A stretch of 64,000 bases of DNA from Seiridium cupressi (GCA_036674765.1 JARVKI010000013.1:372001-436000); one strand, 5' to 3'; shown: positions 22,573 through 34,631, counted from the first letter of the stretch. Made by a program: numbers and translations. The notes: generated from the sequence alone by a model not told the origin.

Positions 22573-23997
22573 ATGTCTCACGATCAAGCCCAGAGCGATC
22601 CGACAGGACGGTCGTCCGCTTCTCCGACAGACTATGGGGTTTTCTCACACCGGACAGCCACGCCCTCGAATACTTTTGGGTCAGTCAGTGGTCAGGATAA
22701 GCACGGAGCAGTCTCGCCGGCTTCGGCGGTAGCAGCCATGGCGCGCCAGGATGGCGAAGGCCTGACGTCGCTTCAGAGGTGGACGTTGAAGGCATCCGAA
22801 TCACAGTTTAACGCCTTGTCCGGCGCAGTGGGAGGCTTCACGTCAGGCGTCGTTACTTGCCCTCTCGATGTTATCAAGACAAAACTCCAGGCTCAGGGCG
22901 GCTTCGTACCGATCGACAAGGGCAGACATGTAGGTCACCACAAAGTGTACGAAGGGCTAGTTGGCACGGCAAGAGTTATATGGAAAGAGGAGGGCATCCG
23001 TGGCATGTATCGAGGGCTAGGGCCCATCATCATGGGCTACTTGCCAACTTGGGCTGTTTGGTTCACCGTTTATACCAAGAGCAAGGAGTTTCTGGCTGAA
23101 CGTCAAGGTAAGCCGCTACTCCGACTGAGAACTTCCCTGGACGCTATGCCGGCCCAAAGCTTGTCTATATCTTACTGACCTGTGTGCTGTCCAGTGAGAA
23201 ATCAGTTCGTTATCAATTTCTGGTCCTCGATTGTTGCGGGCGCCAGCAGTACGATAGTGACAAACCCCATCTGGGTGATCAAGACCCGGCTCATGTCACA
23301 GTCGTCAAATGGTTACAACAAACAAATGTCTGCATTCCCGCGGCCGGGAAATACACCGACCTCGAGACCGACCATTAGCTCCCAATGGCACTACAATTCT
23401 ACGCTCGACGCAGCGAGGAAAATGTATTCCTCGGAGGGGGTCCTCTCGTTTTACTCGGGCCTCACACCGGCTCTGTTGGGTCTCAGTCATGTGGCTGTCC
23501 AGTTTCCTGTATATGAATACCTACGTAAAGAGTTCACGGGTCAAGATATGGGCCACATGGGCCAAGGGAACGCACAGAAGCATTGGCTTGGCGTACTGTC
23601 AGCCTCTATTTTGTCCAAGATCATGGCAAGCTCAGCAACGTATCCACACGAAGTTATACGGACAAGACTGCAGACGCAACGAAGACCGACTGCTGGCTCT
23701 GAATATTTACAAGGATTCGGCGTCACTCCACCTGGTGAAAAGGGCGCAAAGCCCAGCGAACCTGCCCAACAGGCAAAGTATAGGGGCGTGGTGATGACTT
23801 TCCGCACAATATTGAAAGAGGAAGGATGGAGAGCATTCTATGCCGGTATGGGCGTCAACATGATGCGGGCTGTTCCAGCCGCCACGGTTACCATGATGAC
23901 GTACGAGTATGTGATGAATACGTTGCATGAGGAGAAGGCCACCGCATTGCGAAAAAGGGAGCAGGCCAACACCATACCAGAACCTCCTGAACCATGA
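22573..23997 (+). CDS. Mitochondrial carrier, NAD+/pyrimidine nucleotide type (Yia6/Ndt-like), 445 aa
   Basis: Inner-membrane solute carrier (SLC25 family) with three tandem repeats. Exons 22573-23107 and 23195-23997. Signature motifs are PLDVIKTKLQ (97-106), NPIWVIKTRL (202-211) and YPHEVIRTRLQ (from 328). The tryptophan in the second motif (PIW) is typical of the folate/FAD/pyrimidine/NAD subgroup, and overall this most resembles the fungal NAD+ carriers; the exact substrate is inferred. A Ser/Thr-rich extension of about 75 residues precedes the first repeat, and loop insertions occur near 225-240 and 340-365, so it is longer than the canonical 300 aa, as is common in fungal members. ATG 22573 is the first ATG in frame. 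Confidence 0.9.
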
Positions 23998-24641
23998 TAT
24001 GGCGTTTTGTGGCAACCCGCAAGAAATGGAGCATAAACGGGGCCGATATGAAGTGAAACAAATCGAGCATCAAGAAGACTTGAGCTCAAACAAAAGACAC
24101 AGATATTGAATTTGACAGCTGTTGATTTTTAACTAAAGAGATACCGGAGTGATCCATTCCGATCAAGGGCGGTTAGGCGGATGAAATGGTATGGAATCAA
24201 TCCAGATACGATACCCTTCTTTGTAGGTATAGACATAGTTTCCGGTCCATGTTCATAAATAGGATGGCGTGTTCATTCTACGCGCTCTGTCTGCGTTCGA
24301 ACCGGCCGTTTTCGCGCCCATTTCCGCTTGGCACGTTATTTCACCGGCGTGAAACACACTTGATTGTTTTTATTCTCACATCATGGCCTTCCAGGAAGAA
24401 AAAAAAAAAAAAAAGAAAAAACATAAAATCCAATTCGCACTATCAGGGTATCTCTCGTCTTCAAGACCATCATCTTCCACATCTCAACCATCACAAACGC
24501 CTCCCCAATGCTAGTGATAGCTGACCTTTCATAGAACGAAATCGACGCAAACGTATCAAATTCGATGTCCCAACATGTTTCCTTATACGCCGGTTTTTTT
24601 TTGGGTTTTTTTTTCTTTTTCAACATATATCTCCCGAGCAG
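23998..24641. other. Intergenic, convergent gene ends, with homopolymer tracts
   Basis: 3' flanks of the carrier (+) and RING-finger (-) genes. It contains a run of 16 A (24399-24414) and a T-rich stretch (24594-24620). No gene seen. Confidence 0.55.
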
Positions 24642-25718
24642 TTAAACTGCCCCATCAGTCAAGTCTTCAAGCATTGGGTAATACGGCTCGAAGGGTACGA
24701 GCTCCAGCGGTTGCCACAGCCGCGACCCCCGAAGATGGAACTGGTGAAGGCTCTCAACCATCATATGCAGTAGACAACTCCAGATATCCACACCCCTTTG
24801 CTCCGGCGTCCTCTTGTAGGACGACGATGCCTCCTCGTACGCAATGGAGCCTACAAGGCGTAGCGCGTGCTGCCAATCGATCCCCTTGTATGCTTTGAGA
24901 TGCAGATAGATGAGCCGGAGCGTGTCGAAAATCACCATGGCCACCTTACGCTCCCGCTCGCACTGTCCGGTACATACTTGGAAGAGCCGGCGCAGCAGCA
25001 CGGCCCTCTCGGTGAGATATCGGTCAGCGCCACCTTCGAAGACGCTGAGGATCCACCAGTGCCAGCCAAAGTCCGCATCGAAGAACCCCCTGTCGCTCTT
25101 GGGCAGCTCGCTGGTCGGCCCGCGGGTGTTCAGGTGGTGCTGCATGAAGGGGAAGGGCGCGCAGGACCGACAGGCGCCGTCCAGCTCGTCCTGGTGCATG
25201 ATGGTGCCCGGAGCGAAATAGGGGATGTGGACACGGTGGTGACAGAGCCGGTAGTGCAGCGTGTGCTGGCAGGTCGGACAGCGCGCATACACGTAACGCT
25301 GCAGCTGTGTATGGATGCAATCAGGGTGGAAAGCGTGTCCGCAGGGCAGAGCGATCATCCCCTCCCTGCTGCTCCTGTAATCCGGGCAGGTCGGCGGCGT
25401 CCTAGCCTGGCACATGAACCCTGATTGTGCCCAGAGCTCGTCGCAGGTCATGAGTATCTCTATGGGCTCCTGCAACGGCCATTTGTAGCCGTCCAGGATG
25501 CGCATCTGGTTATATGTTGGTGGTTGTGCTGTGCTGATGGAAGGTTCGGCGGGAATATTTTGACCACAAGTTTTGTCGTCTGAGGAAGATGCATCCTCGA
25601 CACTGATCCGTATCCTCCTCAGCACTTTCGCTAGTATGTTTCTCGTCTTTCGGATTGGTTCTTTGGTGTGGTAGTAGCTGGGAGGCTCGGTAGCCAGCTT
25701 CGATACTGCGTGGTCCAT
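24642..25718 (-). CDS. RING-like zinc-finger protein, possible E3 ubiquitin ligase, 358 aa
   Basis: Single-exon gene with an ATG start (MDHAVSKLATEPPSYYHTKE). The metal-binding block spans C103 to C150: C103-x7-C111, then LPCGHAFHPDC (C126, H128, H131, C134) and RCPTC (C147, C150). This is a RING-H2 arrangement in its second half, but the first Cys pair is spaced by seven residues instead of two, so one zinc site is non-standard (C92 is another candidate ligand). RING-H2 proteins usually act as E3 ubiquitin ligases by recruiting an E2. The C-terminal 200 residues are helical-looking, rich in Trp, His and Leu, and I recognise no domain there. No membrane segment is obvious. Function beyond the zinc finger is unknown. 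Confidence 0.8.
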   Translation of the reverse strand: MDHAVSKLATEPPSYYHTKEPIRKTRNILAKVLRRIRISVEDASSSDDKTCGQNIPAEPSISTAQPPTYNQMRILDGYKWPLQEPIEILMTCDELWAQSGFMCQARTPPTCPDYRSSREGMIALPCGHAFHPDCIHTQLQRYVYARCPTCQHTLHYRLCHHRVHIPYFAPGTIMHQDELDGACRSCAPFPFMQHHLNTRGPTSELPKSDRGFFDADFGWHWWILSVFEGGADRYLTERAVLLRRLFQVCTGQCERERKVAMVIFDTLRLIYLHLKAYKGIDWQHALRLVGSIAYEEASSSYKRTPEQRGVDIWSCLLHMMVESLHQFHLRGSRLWQPLELVPFEPYYPMLEDLTDGAV

Positions 25719-28700
25719 GTTGTCAATCTTGGTAAATCCAATTGCGAATGGGACGAATCATGGATTTAAAATTTGGACTTAGATTGAAATACAACTTCTG
25801 GCTATGATTGAACGAGAATATCGAAGTTGTAAAGAAGTAGTAGACGAGTCGATACCTAGTGATCCCCCAAAATGATGATCACAGAGTGACTGGGAAGGAA
25901 GGGCCAATACAATTTGCGGTATGGTCGTTCCTCTGACATAAGAAGCTGTCGTGGTGTAACTGAATCAAGGATATGTCGCGGGCTTCTCGAGCCTCCAAAC
26001 TACGATAATTCAAAGCGTAGATGCTGGGCCAACTCTGAGCTACATTGGCAACCTGACACCGAGAATATTTTCAACAGATTCTAGACTCAACGAACGATTC
26101 TATCGGAAGCCCACTCTACCTACTGTACCTATTAAAATCGATAGTGTGGTTAGATGATTGTTTACCTCTAGTTCGTATACAGTAGAAAGTCAAACCCATA
26201 GCGGCTGTCTTACTCACTCTTATGAAGTGACTCAAAACCTGACCACGCGGGCCACTAAAGACGGCAGTAGAAATTAGATAAGAACTTATCATAGGGAATA
26301 TTTCATCACAAGGAAGTCCACGAGGCGCCTGGTTTGGATACCCACACAAACGGGCTAGAGAGTTGTAGCTGCACACCCAGGACTTAGAGTGACATAATCG
26401 AGCCTCTGTCACTGGATCCATTATTTGTACCCTACCAACACCTCTATTTGTTTCTAGATTATGAAGGCGGAATAGACCCTACAAGTGTTGCCGCATGGCG
26501 GCCCGACAAGACGGTAACAAATTGGAAACATTGTAACAAAGCTCCATAGCTTCTTTGACTATGCAGGCAAGTATATAGGGAAATGACCAGGGCACAACAA
26601 AAAGGGGTCATTAAAACCCGTGAGAGCCTGTGACTCGGCATGTCCAACACCATTATATTCTACCAAAGCTCTACCAAAGCCTTGCCAAAACATTACTCCA
26701 CTCCGACCAAACTGCCACAGGTGATCCCCAGGTCATCCCGATACGACGCCGAAAACGACTACTCAGTTTATGGAGATTGACGCGGAGTTTTCTCCGAACA
26801 ATAGGCACGCCGATCGGCTGGAAATCCAATATAAAATGAGGTTGTGGTAGAATCCAAACTCTAACGAATAGACTCGGCTCTATATGGTTTCATCGCCTGT
26901 CTATTGCCTTTCCCGCCCCATGGTAAATACGCGTCTCAAGCCTTCGAGGCGACGTACTGTTCAATTGAATGGTTACATCTACTCAGCTTGACACAAATCA
27001 TACACAGTGGAACGATGGTTATCATTCATGAATCAATACCGCGCCACGACAGTTCTGGTAGAGCCTATCCATATAGACATGATAGCACTTATTGTCATCA
27101 AATTAACAGAATGGCCTTGACGATAAAAACAAGTGATCCGAGTGTTACTGCATGGTATCATGGTTGCAGACGTCTGGGTGACCTTCCATTTTCCATGCAA
27201 TCAACAGAACTTCAACGACGGATACTTCGGCATTCCCTCACAAGGGTCTTGAGAAGTAGCGAGTGCAAAACCGCCGTTCCGGCTGTGCCGTGACCATAAA
27301 GTGCGGGCTCCTTTCCCAGCCCGCCATGCAAACTCTAACATAAGACATCGGCGCCCACGCGTTTAATTGCCTTCAGCTTGCCTTCTGGGGTAGGGCGCCT
27401 GTTGACTGTTGTCCCAGGTTGGCAAGCTCTAGCATTAAAAACACGTCCATGCTAGCCACGAGACCGTCCTGTCAAATTTCCCTTGACACACTTGAAACAC
27501 CAATCTTCTATCAACCTAGTTTTGTTCAGTTGATTCCTTTCCTGACACGCAACACCCCACGTCATAATCTAATGATTGGTATTGTTATCCGAACAGCAGT
27601 AGTAACTCCCTCTCGGCTGAGTGCTTCCTAGAGCTGTTAGCCCGACTCTACATCTTAAATAAATCGCCATTCGTATGCGTATTAATGAGAAAAGAGCTCT
27701 TCTGTCACCGAAGGACCCGCCATACGGTTCTGCACAAGAAATTTCCAATACATGAGTTCCGAAATTTTGCCTAGCCCATATTATGTGTAGTTCTAAGAAT
27801 CCTGGATCGCTCAATGCAACATTACTATTAGAACCGTCGCCTTGATGAACCCTCGTGAGCCGATCAATAATCTCATACACGTCAAGACGGGTTGTCATTT
27901 TCTACAAAAATATCGAGAGAACTTGGTACCATCGCTTCCATCTTAGCCTTGTAGCCAGCCACAAAAAAGCCGTATGCTTGCCAACGAGCTCTTCGAAGGA
28001 CTGCACGACTGCCCCTCTGCGAGCGTGATGATGAGGGAGAAAGAAAGTAAAGCGGGTGCCCGTAGACCAGCCAACTGGCATTACATTTGTGAGGGCGGTT
28101 TTCAAGAGCAGCCTCTCGATAACCAATGTTACGGAGCAGTTCTCGAATGAGTTTGGTCTTGTAGAGCTATCAGCGAAACCTGCGAGATCACCGGTAAATT
28201 GTTCATCATCTCAGGCATGTGATAAATCTTCCAACGGATGATTAGAGCACTACGGGCTGTCATCAATTGGTCCAATGTGCTTTTGCTAAGAAATGTCTCC
28301 TCGTTTCCGACATTGTACCAAGAAGCCACTGGCGCCAATGGTCAAGACATTCATCATGGAGCATTGAGACAGTCATACCAAGCTCTCGAGTTGGGGTTTC
28401 AATTCGGCTTTTGCTCAAATAAGAGGTTACCCCAAGCTGAACGATTAGCCGTGTGCCCATGCGGGTGAACAAGGGATTGCGGCCGCTGCTAACTCTCATA
28501 GGTAATTCCCGCGGGTTTCCTCAACACACATCAACTTGTAGGAATTACGATGAAATTTCAGTGAAAGCTGCAATAATCTTTGCATTTGATAAAAGCTTGC
28601 TCTTGGAGATAATTTTTATTGAAGCCTCATACTCGGCAGATGGATGAGTCTCTTTCTTTGAAGAAGTGAGATGCGCCGTGGCTCCTCTCCCAACACGCCC

Positions 28701-29798
28701 AGTTATATTTATGAATATCCCCTGCGTCGTACTCTCTATGGATTGTTGGCGGATAAATACCCAATAACTAAAAACAAGAAACGTGAGCCTGGAGTAGCTC
28801 GCTACTGCTCGGTACTGCAGCTAGGACCGAAAAGTCCATGGCTGGATGATTTGGTGTTGGCCTCGAGTAAACCTGACAGAACAAGTATATTCGCAATGAC
28901 AACAGGTTCTCTCCCATACCCTTTGCTGTGCGTAGGGGCTCGAGCATGACAGAGTATCAATGAGCAATGCCTCCAGGATGATTTCATAATGCCCTGCCCT
29001 TGAAAGTAGCCCCGAACTCTGTAAGTCTCAAATCTACATCCAAGACCAGAAACAGCCCAAGTCTCTCCAGCCCTAGAACAGTATATTGCCACAGGTAGAA
29101 TACATTCAAGGAATCCTTTTGGACATGAAATTAGGTCGCTGTTCAAGTACAAAGTACCCAAACTTCCGAGAACCTAATGACGAAAGAAAGTGTTCAATGC
29201 CAATATGAAGTAGCCTAAGCAGTCGATAATCTACTTTGAGCTCGCTTGTAGCCACCTGTGTACATTTCAACTTACGTTACACTAATCCATCTCGGTTTCA
29301 ACCTTATCCGTCCTTTTCGTATGCAATGGTATGCATGCCCTTAGCCTTCGCCCGCTTTGCATGGATTTGCAGGAGCCGGCTGAGCAGGGGCTCAAAACGA
29401 TCCAGACAGAGGCCGAGGAAGTCCTGTAAACGATGTGTATTTCACGGTGGAGCCCAATTGTGCAAAAGTATAGGTCGTGGTAAACGACATCGGCAAGCCC
29501 AAGCTGAACCTTGCAGGAAGCGAACTCGGTATACTAAAACCACCATTCAAGATATCCACATGGAGGTGACTAGCGTTGCAAAAGCGGGTGGGACCGGTTA
29601 GAAGGTGGCATCCTGGGAATCTACCGAGGACAACATGAACAGATTGCGGGGGTGAATCGTTAGAAGGGCGCACCTCACCATTATTATCCCCGATTCCGCC
29701 TACAGTCGTGTAATAGCCCAATAGATGATAGGATAGCGCTCACCTCATCATATAATCAGACTCGCCCACCCCCGTTATACCAGGCTTTCCTTTCCCCG
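25719..29798. other. Gene-poor region, about 4.1 kb, with a possible gene relic
   Basis: No intact gene is recognisable. On the minus strand, consecutive open frames of 70-109 codons in shifting phase occupy 27569-28499 (reading right to left: 28499-28263, 28338-28129, 28126-27902, 27898-27569). Their compositions look more protein-like than other chance frames nearby, and they may be the remains of one decayed gene, but I cannot name a family. The remainder holds short chance frames only. The right end must include the promoter of the YCII-domain gene. Confidence 0.4.
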
Positions 29799-30520
29799 AT
29801 GGCTCTCCGTCTCACTCCCTCCTTGGCTCGACTTACACGAACATCCGTTTCCTGCATCCGGTCGACTTCATCAACTACACGGCCTCTACCTCGCCGATTG
29901 TTGTTCACCTCGCATTTACTTCCCGCTGTTTCGAGACCCGCTCGCAACATGTCCTCGGACGCCTCCAGACCCGCCATCACGACCCCGCCGGCAGGCAAGT
30001 ACGAGTTCCTTGTTGTGATCCCAGACAAACCGGGCATGCAGCAAAAGCGATTTGAAGTGAGACCGTAAGTCCTATCCCAATCTCATAAAAATATGTATCT
30101 CGAAACAACCTGTCGAATTGACTCTCGTGCCAAAGGAAGCATTTCGAGGGCCTACAAGCGCTCATTGAATCAGGAGTGTTCAAAGCCGGAGGTAAGTAAA
30201 GTACTTTCTGGACTGATCGCATGCAATCGGTCACTAAAACTCGTGTACAAAGGGGCTGCACTCAATGATGTGCCTGAGGGAGCCGATGCTACAAAATGGG
30301 ACTTCTATGGCAGCACCGTGGTGATGGTGACCGAGTCTGCTGAGGAATGCAGAGAAATCCTGCGCAAGGACATCTATAGTACCAGCGGGGTGTGGGATGT
30401 AGACAATGCGCAGATCTGGCCAGTGAGTACCAAACGAGTCCCATATGCCAGTAACGATGTATCGGGAAATAGAATACTAACGTGCGAGGACAGGTCAAGT
30501 TTGCTTTCAGATACCCGTAG
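29799..30520 (+). CDS. YCII-domain protein with likely mitochondrial presequence, 172 aa
   Basis: Four exons: 29799-30064, 30136-30191, 30253-30422, 30494-30520 (173 codons including stop); the last coding exon is only 27 nt (VKFAFRYP). The C-terminal part (from about 66, KYEFLVVIPDKPGMQQKRFE to the end) is a YCII-related fold, recognised by the pattern of a YEFLV strand, the HFEGLQALIESGVFKAGGA helix and turn, and FYGSTVVMVTESAEECREIL. Bacterial YCII proteins are small ferredoxin-like enzymes of mostly unknown role. Residues 1-50 are rich in Arg, Ser and Leu with no acidic residue, as in a mitochondrial presequence. A second in-frame ATG (29949, MSSDASRPAIT) follows it and could make a cytosolic form. 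The gene is convergent with the UPF0662 gene. Confidence 0.9.
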
Positions 30521-30837
30521 AATGTGTGGTCTAAGAAGAGGAACAGTGTAGATATAGCCTCACCCATCAATTTCAACTATTCATTCTTCCCATCATGCGT
30601 TGAAAACCTCATGATCGTGACTCCTATTGGTAAACAACCGGTCCTGAAATACACTGTTGCCAGCCCTATTGTATGTCAAGACCGTTGAACCATAAAAGAA
30701 CCATCCACTTCGTCAGAAGTATACGTAAGCGCCCCTAAGCATGCAAATCGTAAAAATTATACATGCGCCAAGCGCCAGTTCGCTCAGTAAAAGTCATCAC
30801 AACCACCGGACCACATCCGTGCAAAAAAACAGGGCTC
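30521..30837. other. Intergenic, convergent gene ends
   Basis: 317 bp between the 3' ends of the YCII-domain and UPF0662 genes. Nothing specific seen. Confidence 0.6.
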
Positions 30838-32449
30838 TTATGCCGCCACCTCGTTGTCGGTGTCGCCTTCTTCTGCAGCTGCTGCCTCTACTCGCAGCTT
30901 ATAACAGCGCTCGAAGCATTCATCCAAGAGCTCCTTGACACTTCCTTGACCCTCGGGAATATCGCCGCCGACCATGAACTTGCCGTCTTTCTGCAGGTTA
31001 TCAATCGAGTTGAGCTGAATGGGTTGTTAGAGACATTATGGCACCACACTTGTTGCGCTCACATACCTTCATGCTATAGGGGAAGAGCTCCCTAGCTGAC
31101 GAAACGCCACCGTTGGCCTCGACCTCGATCAAGCATCTTTTCAAGGTTTGGAGTTGGTTATAGATCGGCAACAATGCTTCTGAGACGGGTTCGGAAGAGA
31201 TCATAAGGTGGTAGATGTAGCCATAGCTCCGTCTGATGAGGTACAAAAGCGTCTGATTTTGTTTGTCAGCCACATGCTTACTGGAACCCTCGGGTTCGAA
31301 CGAACATACCCTTTGTACGTAAAGCTCGGCCGGTTGTCCCTTTTCGTCAATCCAGTTACCATCCACTCTGCTTTCGTCGATCTTGTCGAGCTGACGCTGG
31401 AAATCGTAGAGATCTGTTTCTCGTAAGGACCATGCTTGAGTCAGCGAGACCTTGTCAAGTTCGTTGCGAATGCCAACAAGTTTGCTGTATATTGGTCTCC
31501 ATTCTTCTGGAAAGACGCCAGCCCTGAAGACTGATAGTCAGATGACGTCGCGAATAATAGAGACGGAAGAAGAACCGACCTCTCAAGCACTATTTCAGTG
31601 TAGTTTTGACATCTCTCTAGCAAAGACGATACTTGGCTGCTTCCTGCAAGGACGTTGCCATCTGCGTCAACAAACTGTTCATCGACTCTTTTGCTTTCGA
31701 TCTCCTTCAACTGCTTTTGCATCTTGTGGATATCTTCGGGTTTGAACTTTGCAATATGTTAGTCGCGAGTGCGCCATGCCAATTAAAAGCGGTATTACCT
31801 TTGACTTTGTGTTGATCGCAGCCATCTGCCGCAATATGGAGACAAGCTTCTCATGTGTAGTAAGGATGGGCTCAGCATAGTCTTGTAGCCTCTTTTGCAG
31901 GTTTTCCAGAGATTCCTGACATCGTTCTATTCTCTTCGACAGGAGAGTCTCGAGATATATGTCGGTGGGGTTCTTGCGCATGTTTTCCGTCAGACGTTCC
32001 AATGTATGCCCCATGCTCGCGATATCCTTTTCGGAGAACAAGTCGGCTTCGGTGAGATGATCGAGTAATCGCTTGATGGTGGACGTCAATGCATATGCTG
32101 CCGGGGCCTCGCTGTTTCGGCCAATAGTCATGAAGAATAACGACAATAGTTGGAAGCAACTGTCAACTACTCTGTCGACTACCCCTATGTTAGCTTTGGG
32201 TGTCGGCGACCATGACACTAAAATACTATGCATACCTCGGTTCTCCTGAGTCTTCTTCCCTTGCCTGATTTCGGTCAGACGGCGGACTTGTTCAATGGTC
32301 TGGTCGTAGAGGACCATGACATCTTGTGAGCGAACATAGTTGGCCCGGTCTGCCCGGCGAATCTGCAATTGCGCTTGTACCAGCTCTAGCTCCTGTAGAA
32401 TCTGCAGCTCTCCCTCGTCGCTGGGAGGCGGAATCCTTGGTGTGTCCAT
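30838..32449 (-). CDS. UPF0662/DUF2408 family protein (yeast Ypl260w/Cub1-like), 447 aa
   Basis: Conserved fungal protein. The yeast homologue has been linked to proteasome-related and stress phenotypes, but no molecular function is settled. Six exons on the minus strand: 32449-32236, 32184-31799, 31746-31580, 31523-31310, 31252-31067, 31014-30838 (448 codons including stop). The start is the first ATG of the frame (MDTPRIPPPSDEGELQ). Residues about 70-200 carry DUF2408-type helices (VVDSCFQLLSLFFMTIGRNS, then ALTSTIKRLLDHLTEADLFS). A related helical block recurs later (PIYSKLVGIRNELDKVSLTQ, LPIYNQLQTLKRCLIEVEAN), suggesting an internal duplication. It is predominantly alpha-helical with no membrane segment and has an acidic C-terminal tail (EEGDTDNEVAA). 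Intron 31253-31309 (57 bp) is stop-free and a multiple of three. Confidence 0.9.
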
Positions 32450-33355
32450 CTTAGATGGTGCAGATCTGGGTGTACCGAAGATGCGATTCAAACGGCCGAG
32501 GAACTTCAAAGAAAAGAGAGTTTCCGACGACCCCTCACCGGCGCGAGTGTCTTTGTCCGGGGAAAATAGTGTTTATCGGCAGGAAGCAAGCTAGTTGGAA
32601 TTGCCTGAAAGAGCTGACCGGTCCAATAAGATGCAACCTTGACATGCAACTGCTTAAAGATGCGTCCAACGTGCAAGCAAGGTGACGTTCGGGTGTGACA
32701 GCGACCTAAGTAGCAATTGTAGTTGCAAACAGAATAAACCCTCGGTGTTAGGAGAACGATATCGGCATCGATTGTTCATGTACCTAGGTATGTACGAACT
32801 TAGCTCGGCGTGACGGAGTATTTGTGACAAGACCAATACGTTTAGGACGAGCTTAAGTCCGGTGCATTTGAGGGTAGCAAGGTCCTGCAAATTCTCGGGT
32901 TACTGGGTCTGGCTGGTGTAATGCCATGTCAGTCTGAGCCCGACATCCCTTTGGCAGGCGCGGGCTGATCGGCCAGAGGTGGGGGGCAATGACGAGCTTG
33001 AGCTTGCTGGACGCAATCGATAACCATGTCGCGGGGCAAGGCAAGACGCCCCTACCCGAGAGCGACCCAAGCTTTTATCACATTCCTCTTCTAATTGGCG
33101 GAGAGCAGCTTTAATTCCTGGCCAATCAACCACCTCCAGCTGCGCTCCTCAAACCCCCCGGCCAAACAATAATTCCGCACCACCGCTTAGGGCCCTCAAA
33201 CCCTCGAAATTTCAAGCTTGGTGGGCTCCGGCATCGACTCCAGCAAAATCGCATCGCAAGCACACCCAGTCAGCCATTTACGATCAGTCGATCAACGCAA
33301 CGCAGAACCGCCCAACAACCCATTCTTCTGCTCTCCCAGCAACACATCATTCACA
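32450..33355. promoter_or_regulatory. Divergent promoter region between UPF0662 gene and rpp1
   Basis: About 0.9 kb between divergent starts. A CCAATCA sequence lies at 33122-33128, about 230 bp before the rpp1 ATG, where a CCAAT-binding complex site would be plausible (inference). The rpp1 leader is C- and A-rich. Confidence 0.4.
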
Positions 33356-33856
33356 ATGTCGACCGCTGAGCTGGCTTCGTCCTACGCGGCCCTCATCCTC
33401 GCCGACGATGGCGTCGATATCACTGTACGTTATTCTGGGCCCCGCGACTCGAATCAAAGACTCGCTAGGAGAGGCAAGAGGATGGGACGCTAACACACAT
33501 CACTGCGATAGGCCGACAAGCTCCAGACCCTGATCAAGGCTGCCAAGCTCGTCGAAGTCGAGCCCATCTGGACTTCCCTGTTCGCCAAGGTACGACTTTT
33601 CGCGAAATGCCCCAGCTGAGGAAGAGAAGTGGAAGAAAGGGCAATTGGACTAATGCGATCACCTACATAGGCTCTCGAGGGCAAGGACGTAAAGGACCTT
33701 CTGTCGAACGTCGGCTCCGGCGGTGGTGCTGCCGCCGCTGGCCCTGCCGCTGGTGGCGCTGCTGCCGGTGGTGAGGCTGAGGCCACCAAGGAGGAGGAGA
33801 AGGAAGAAGAGAAGGAGGAGTCGGACGAGGATATGGGTTTCGGTCTGTTCGACTAA
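33356..33856 (+). CDS. rpp1: 60S acidic ribosomal stalk protein P1, 110 aa
   Basis: Lateral stalk protein of the large ribosomal subunit that, with P2 and P0, recruits translational GTPases. Exons 33356-33424, 33512-33589, 33671-33856; both introns sit between codons and all frames join. The N-terminal helical dimerisation domain starts [20 protein letters not shown] and runs through [21 protein letters not shown] Gly/Ala hinge ([18 protein letters not shown]) leads to an acidic Glu/Lys stretch and the invariant [11 protein letters not shown] tail, the ligand of elongation factors and ribosome-inactivating proteins. PIWTSLFAK marks P1 rather than P2. The ATG context (acaATGTC) is strong, as expected for a highly expressed gene. 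Confidence 0.97.
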
Positions 33857-34631
33857 GCGGCCTCGCCCCTTTTCGCGCTTTTACGATCTCCACGAACAAA
33901 AAAGAAGAACTTCCGTACGACTTCTTCCGACGATCTATTCGTCACCTGCTTTTCCCTTTGTACTCGCACTGCATGGGTTTTGGGGTTTACATAAACACCG
34001 CATTCACCGGTGTGGCGTGAAGGAGGCTATGGCAAAAAGAATCCAGATGCCTTGGGACCTACACGAGATCGCTCAGCATATAGAGTAATATGATGATGCG
34101 CTCTTGAGAGATGAACAACCAGATGTGTTGCCCCTAAGCCGTGAGATTGCCACGCGATCATTGGTCGACAGATGCCAAAGCTGCCATTTCCGGGCGGAAA
34201 TTACTCTGCTATTGCAAGCGATGATTTCCCCCTAGACTTCCAAGGTTTGCGACGAATTTGGGGGCCGATCCAGCACATCACATGACCACCCATGTCAAAA
34301 CCTCTGCAATCATATACGTCGTCATGCTGCTATGCAATACTAGCTTGGGATTCGCGTCTCAATCTCCCTTATGCGATCAAAACCCGAATCTCCAGAAGGT
34401 CATTTTCACGTCTTTTATTTACCTAATGCGTTGTTGCTGGCAGCTGTCGTCAAGTACCGAGACCCAACGCCTAACTAATGTCCATGTGCATGCAGCTTAA
34501 TTCATAATTCATCATGGTCCGTAGCATCTCCACTATAGCGGACCCGCTTCCGAGCCAGATTGTCTCTGTGCCGCGAGAATGGGACCCTCCTATTGTGCCC
34601 ACGGTGACTGTTTTTGGTCCCAAACACTATC
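33857..34631. other. Intergenic, convergent gene ends
   Basis: 775 bp separate the stalk protein P1 gene (+) from the UBX-domain gene (-). Only short chance frames are present. Confidence 0.55.

Noticed and set aside
22175..22648. 157-codon minus-strand frame upstream of the carrier gene
   Set aside because: Overlaps the carrier start region on the other strand and has no recognisable sequence; non-ATG variants only add noise.
24867..25424. 185-codon plus-strand frame
   Set aside because: It lies entirely within the RING-finger gene on the other strand; an antisense shadow.
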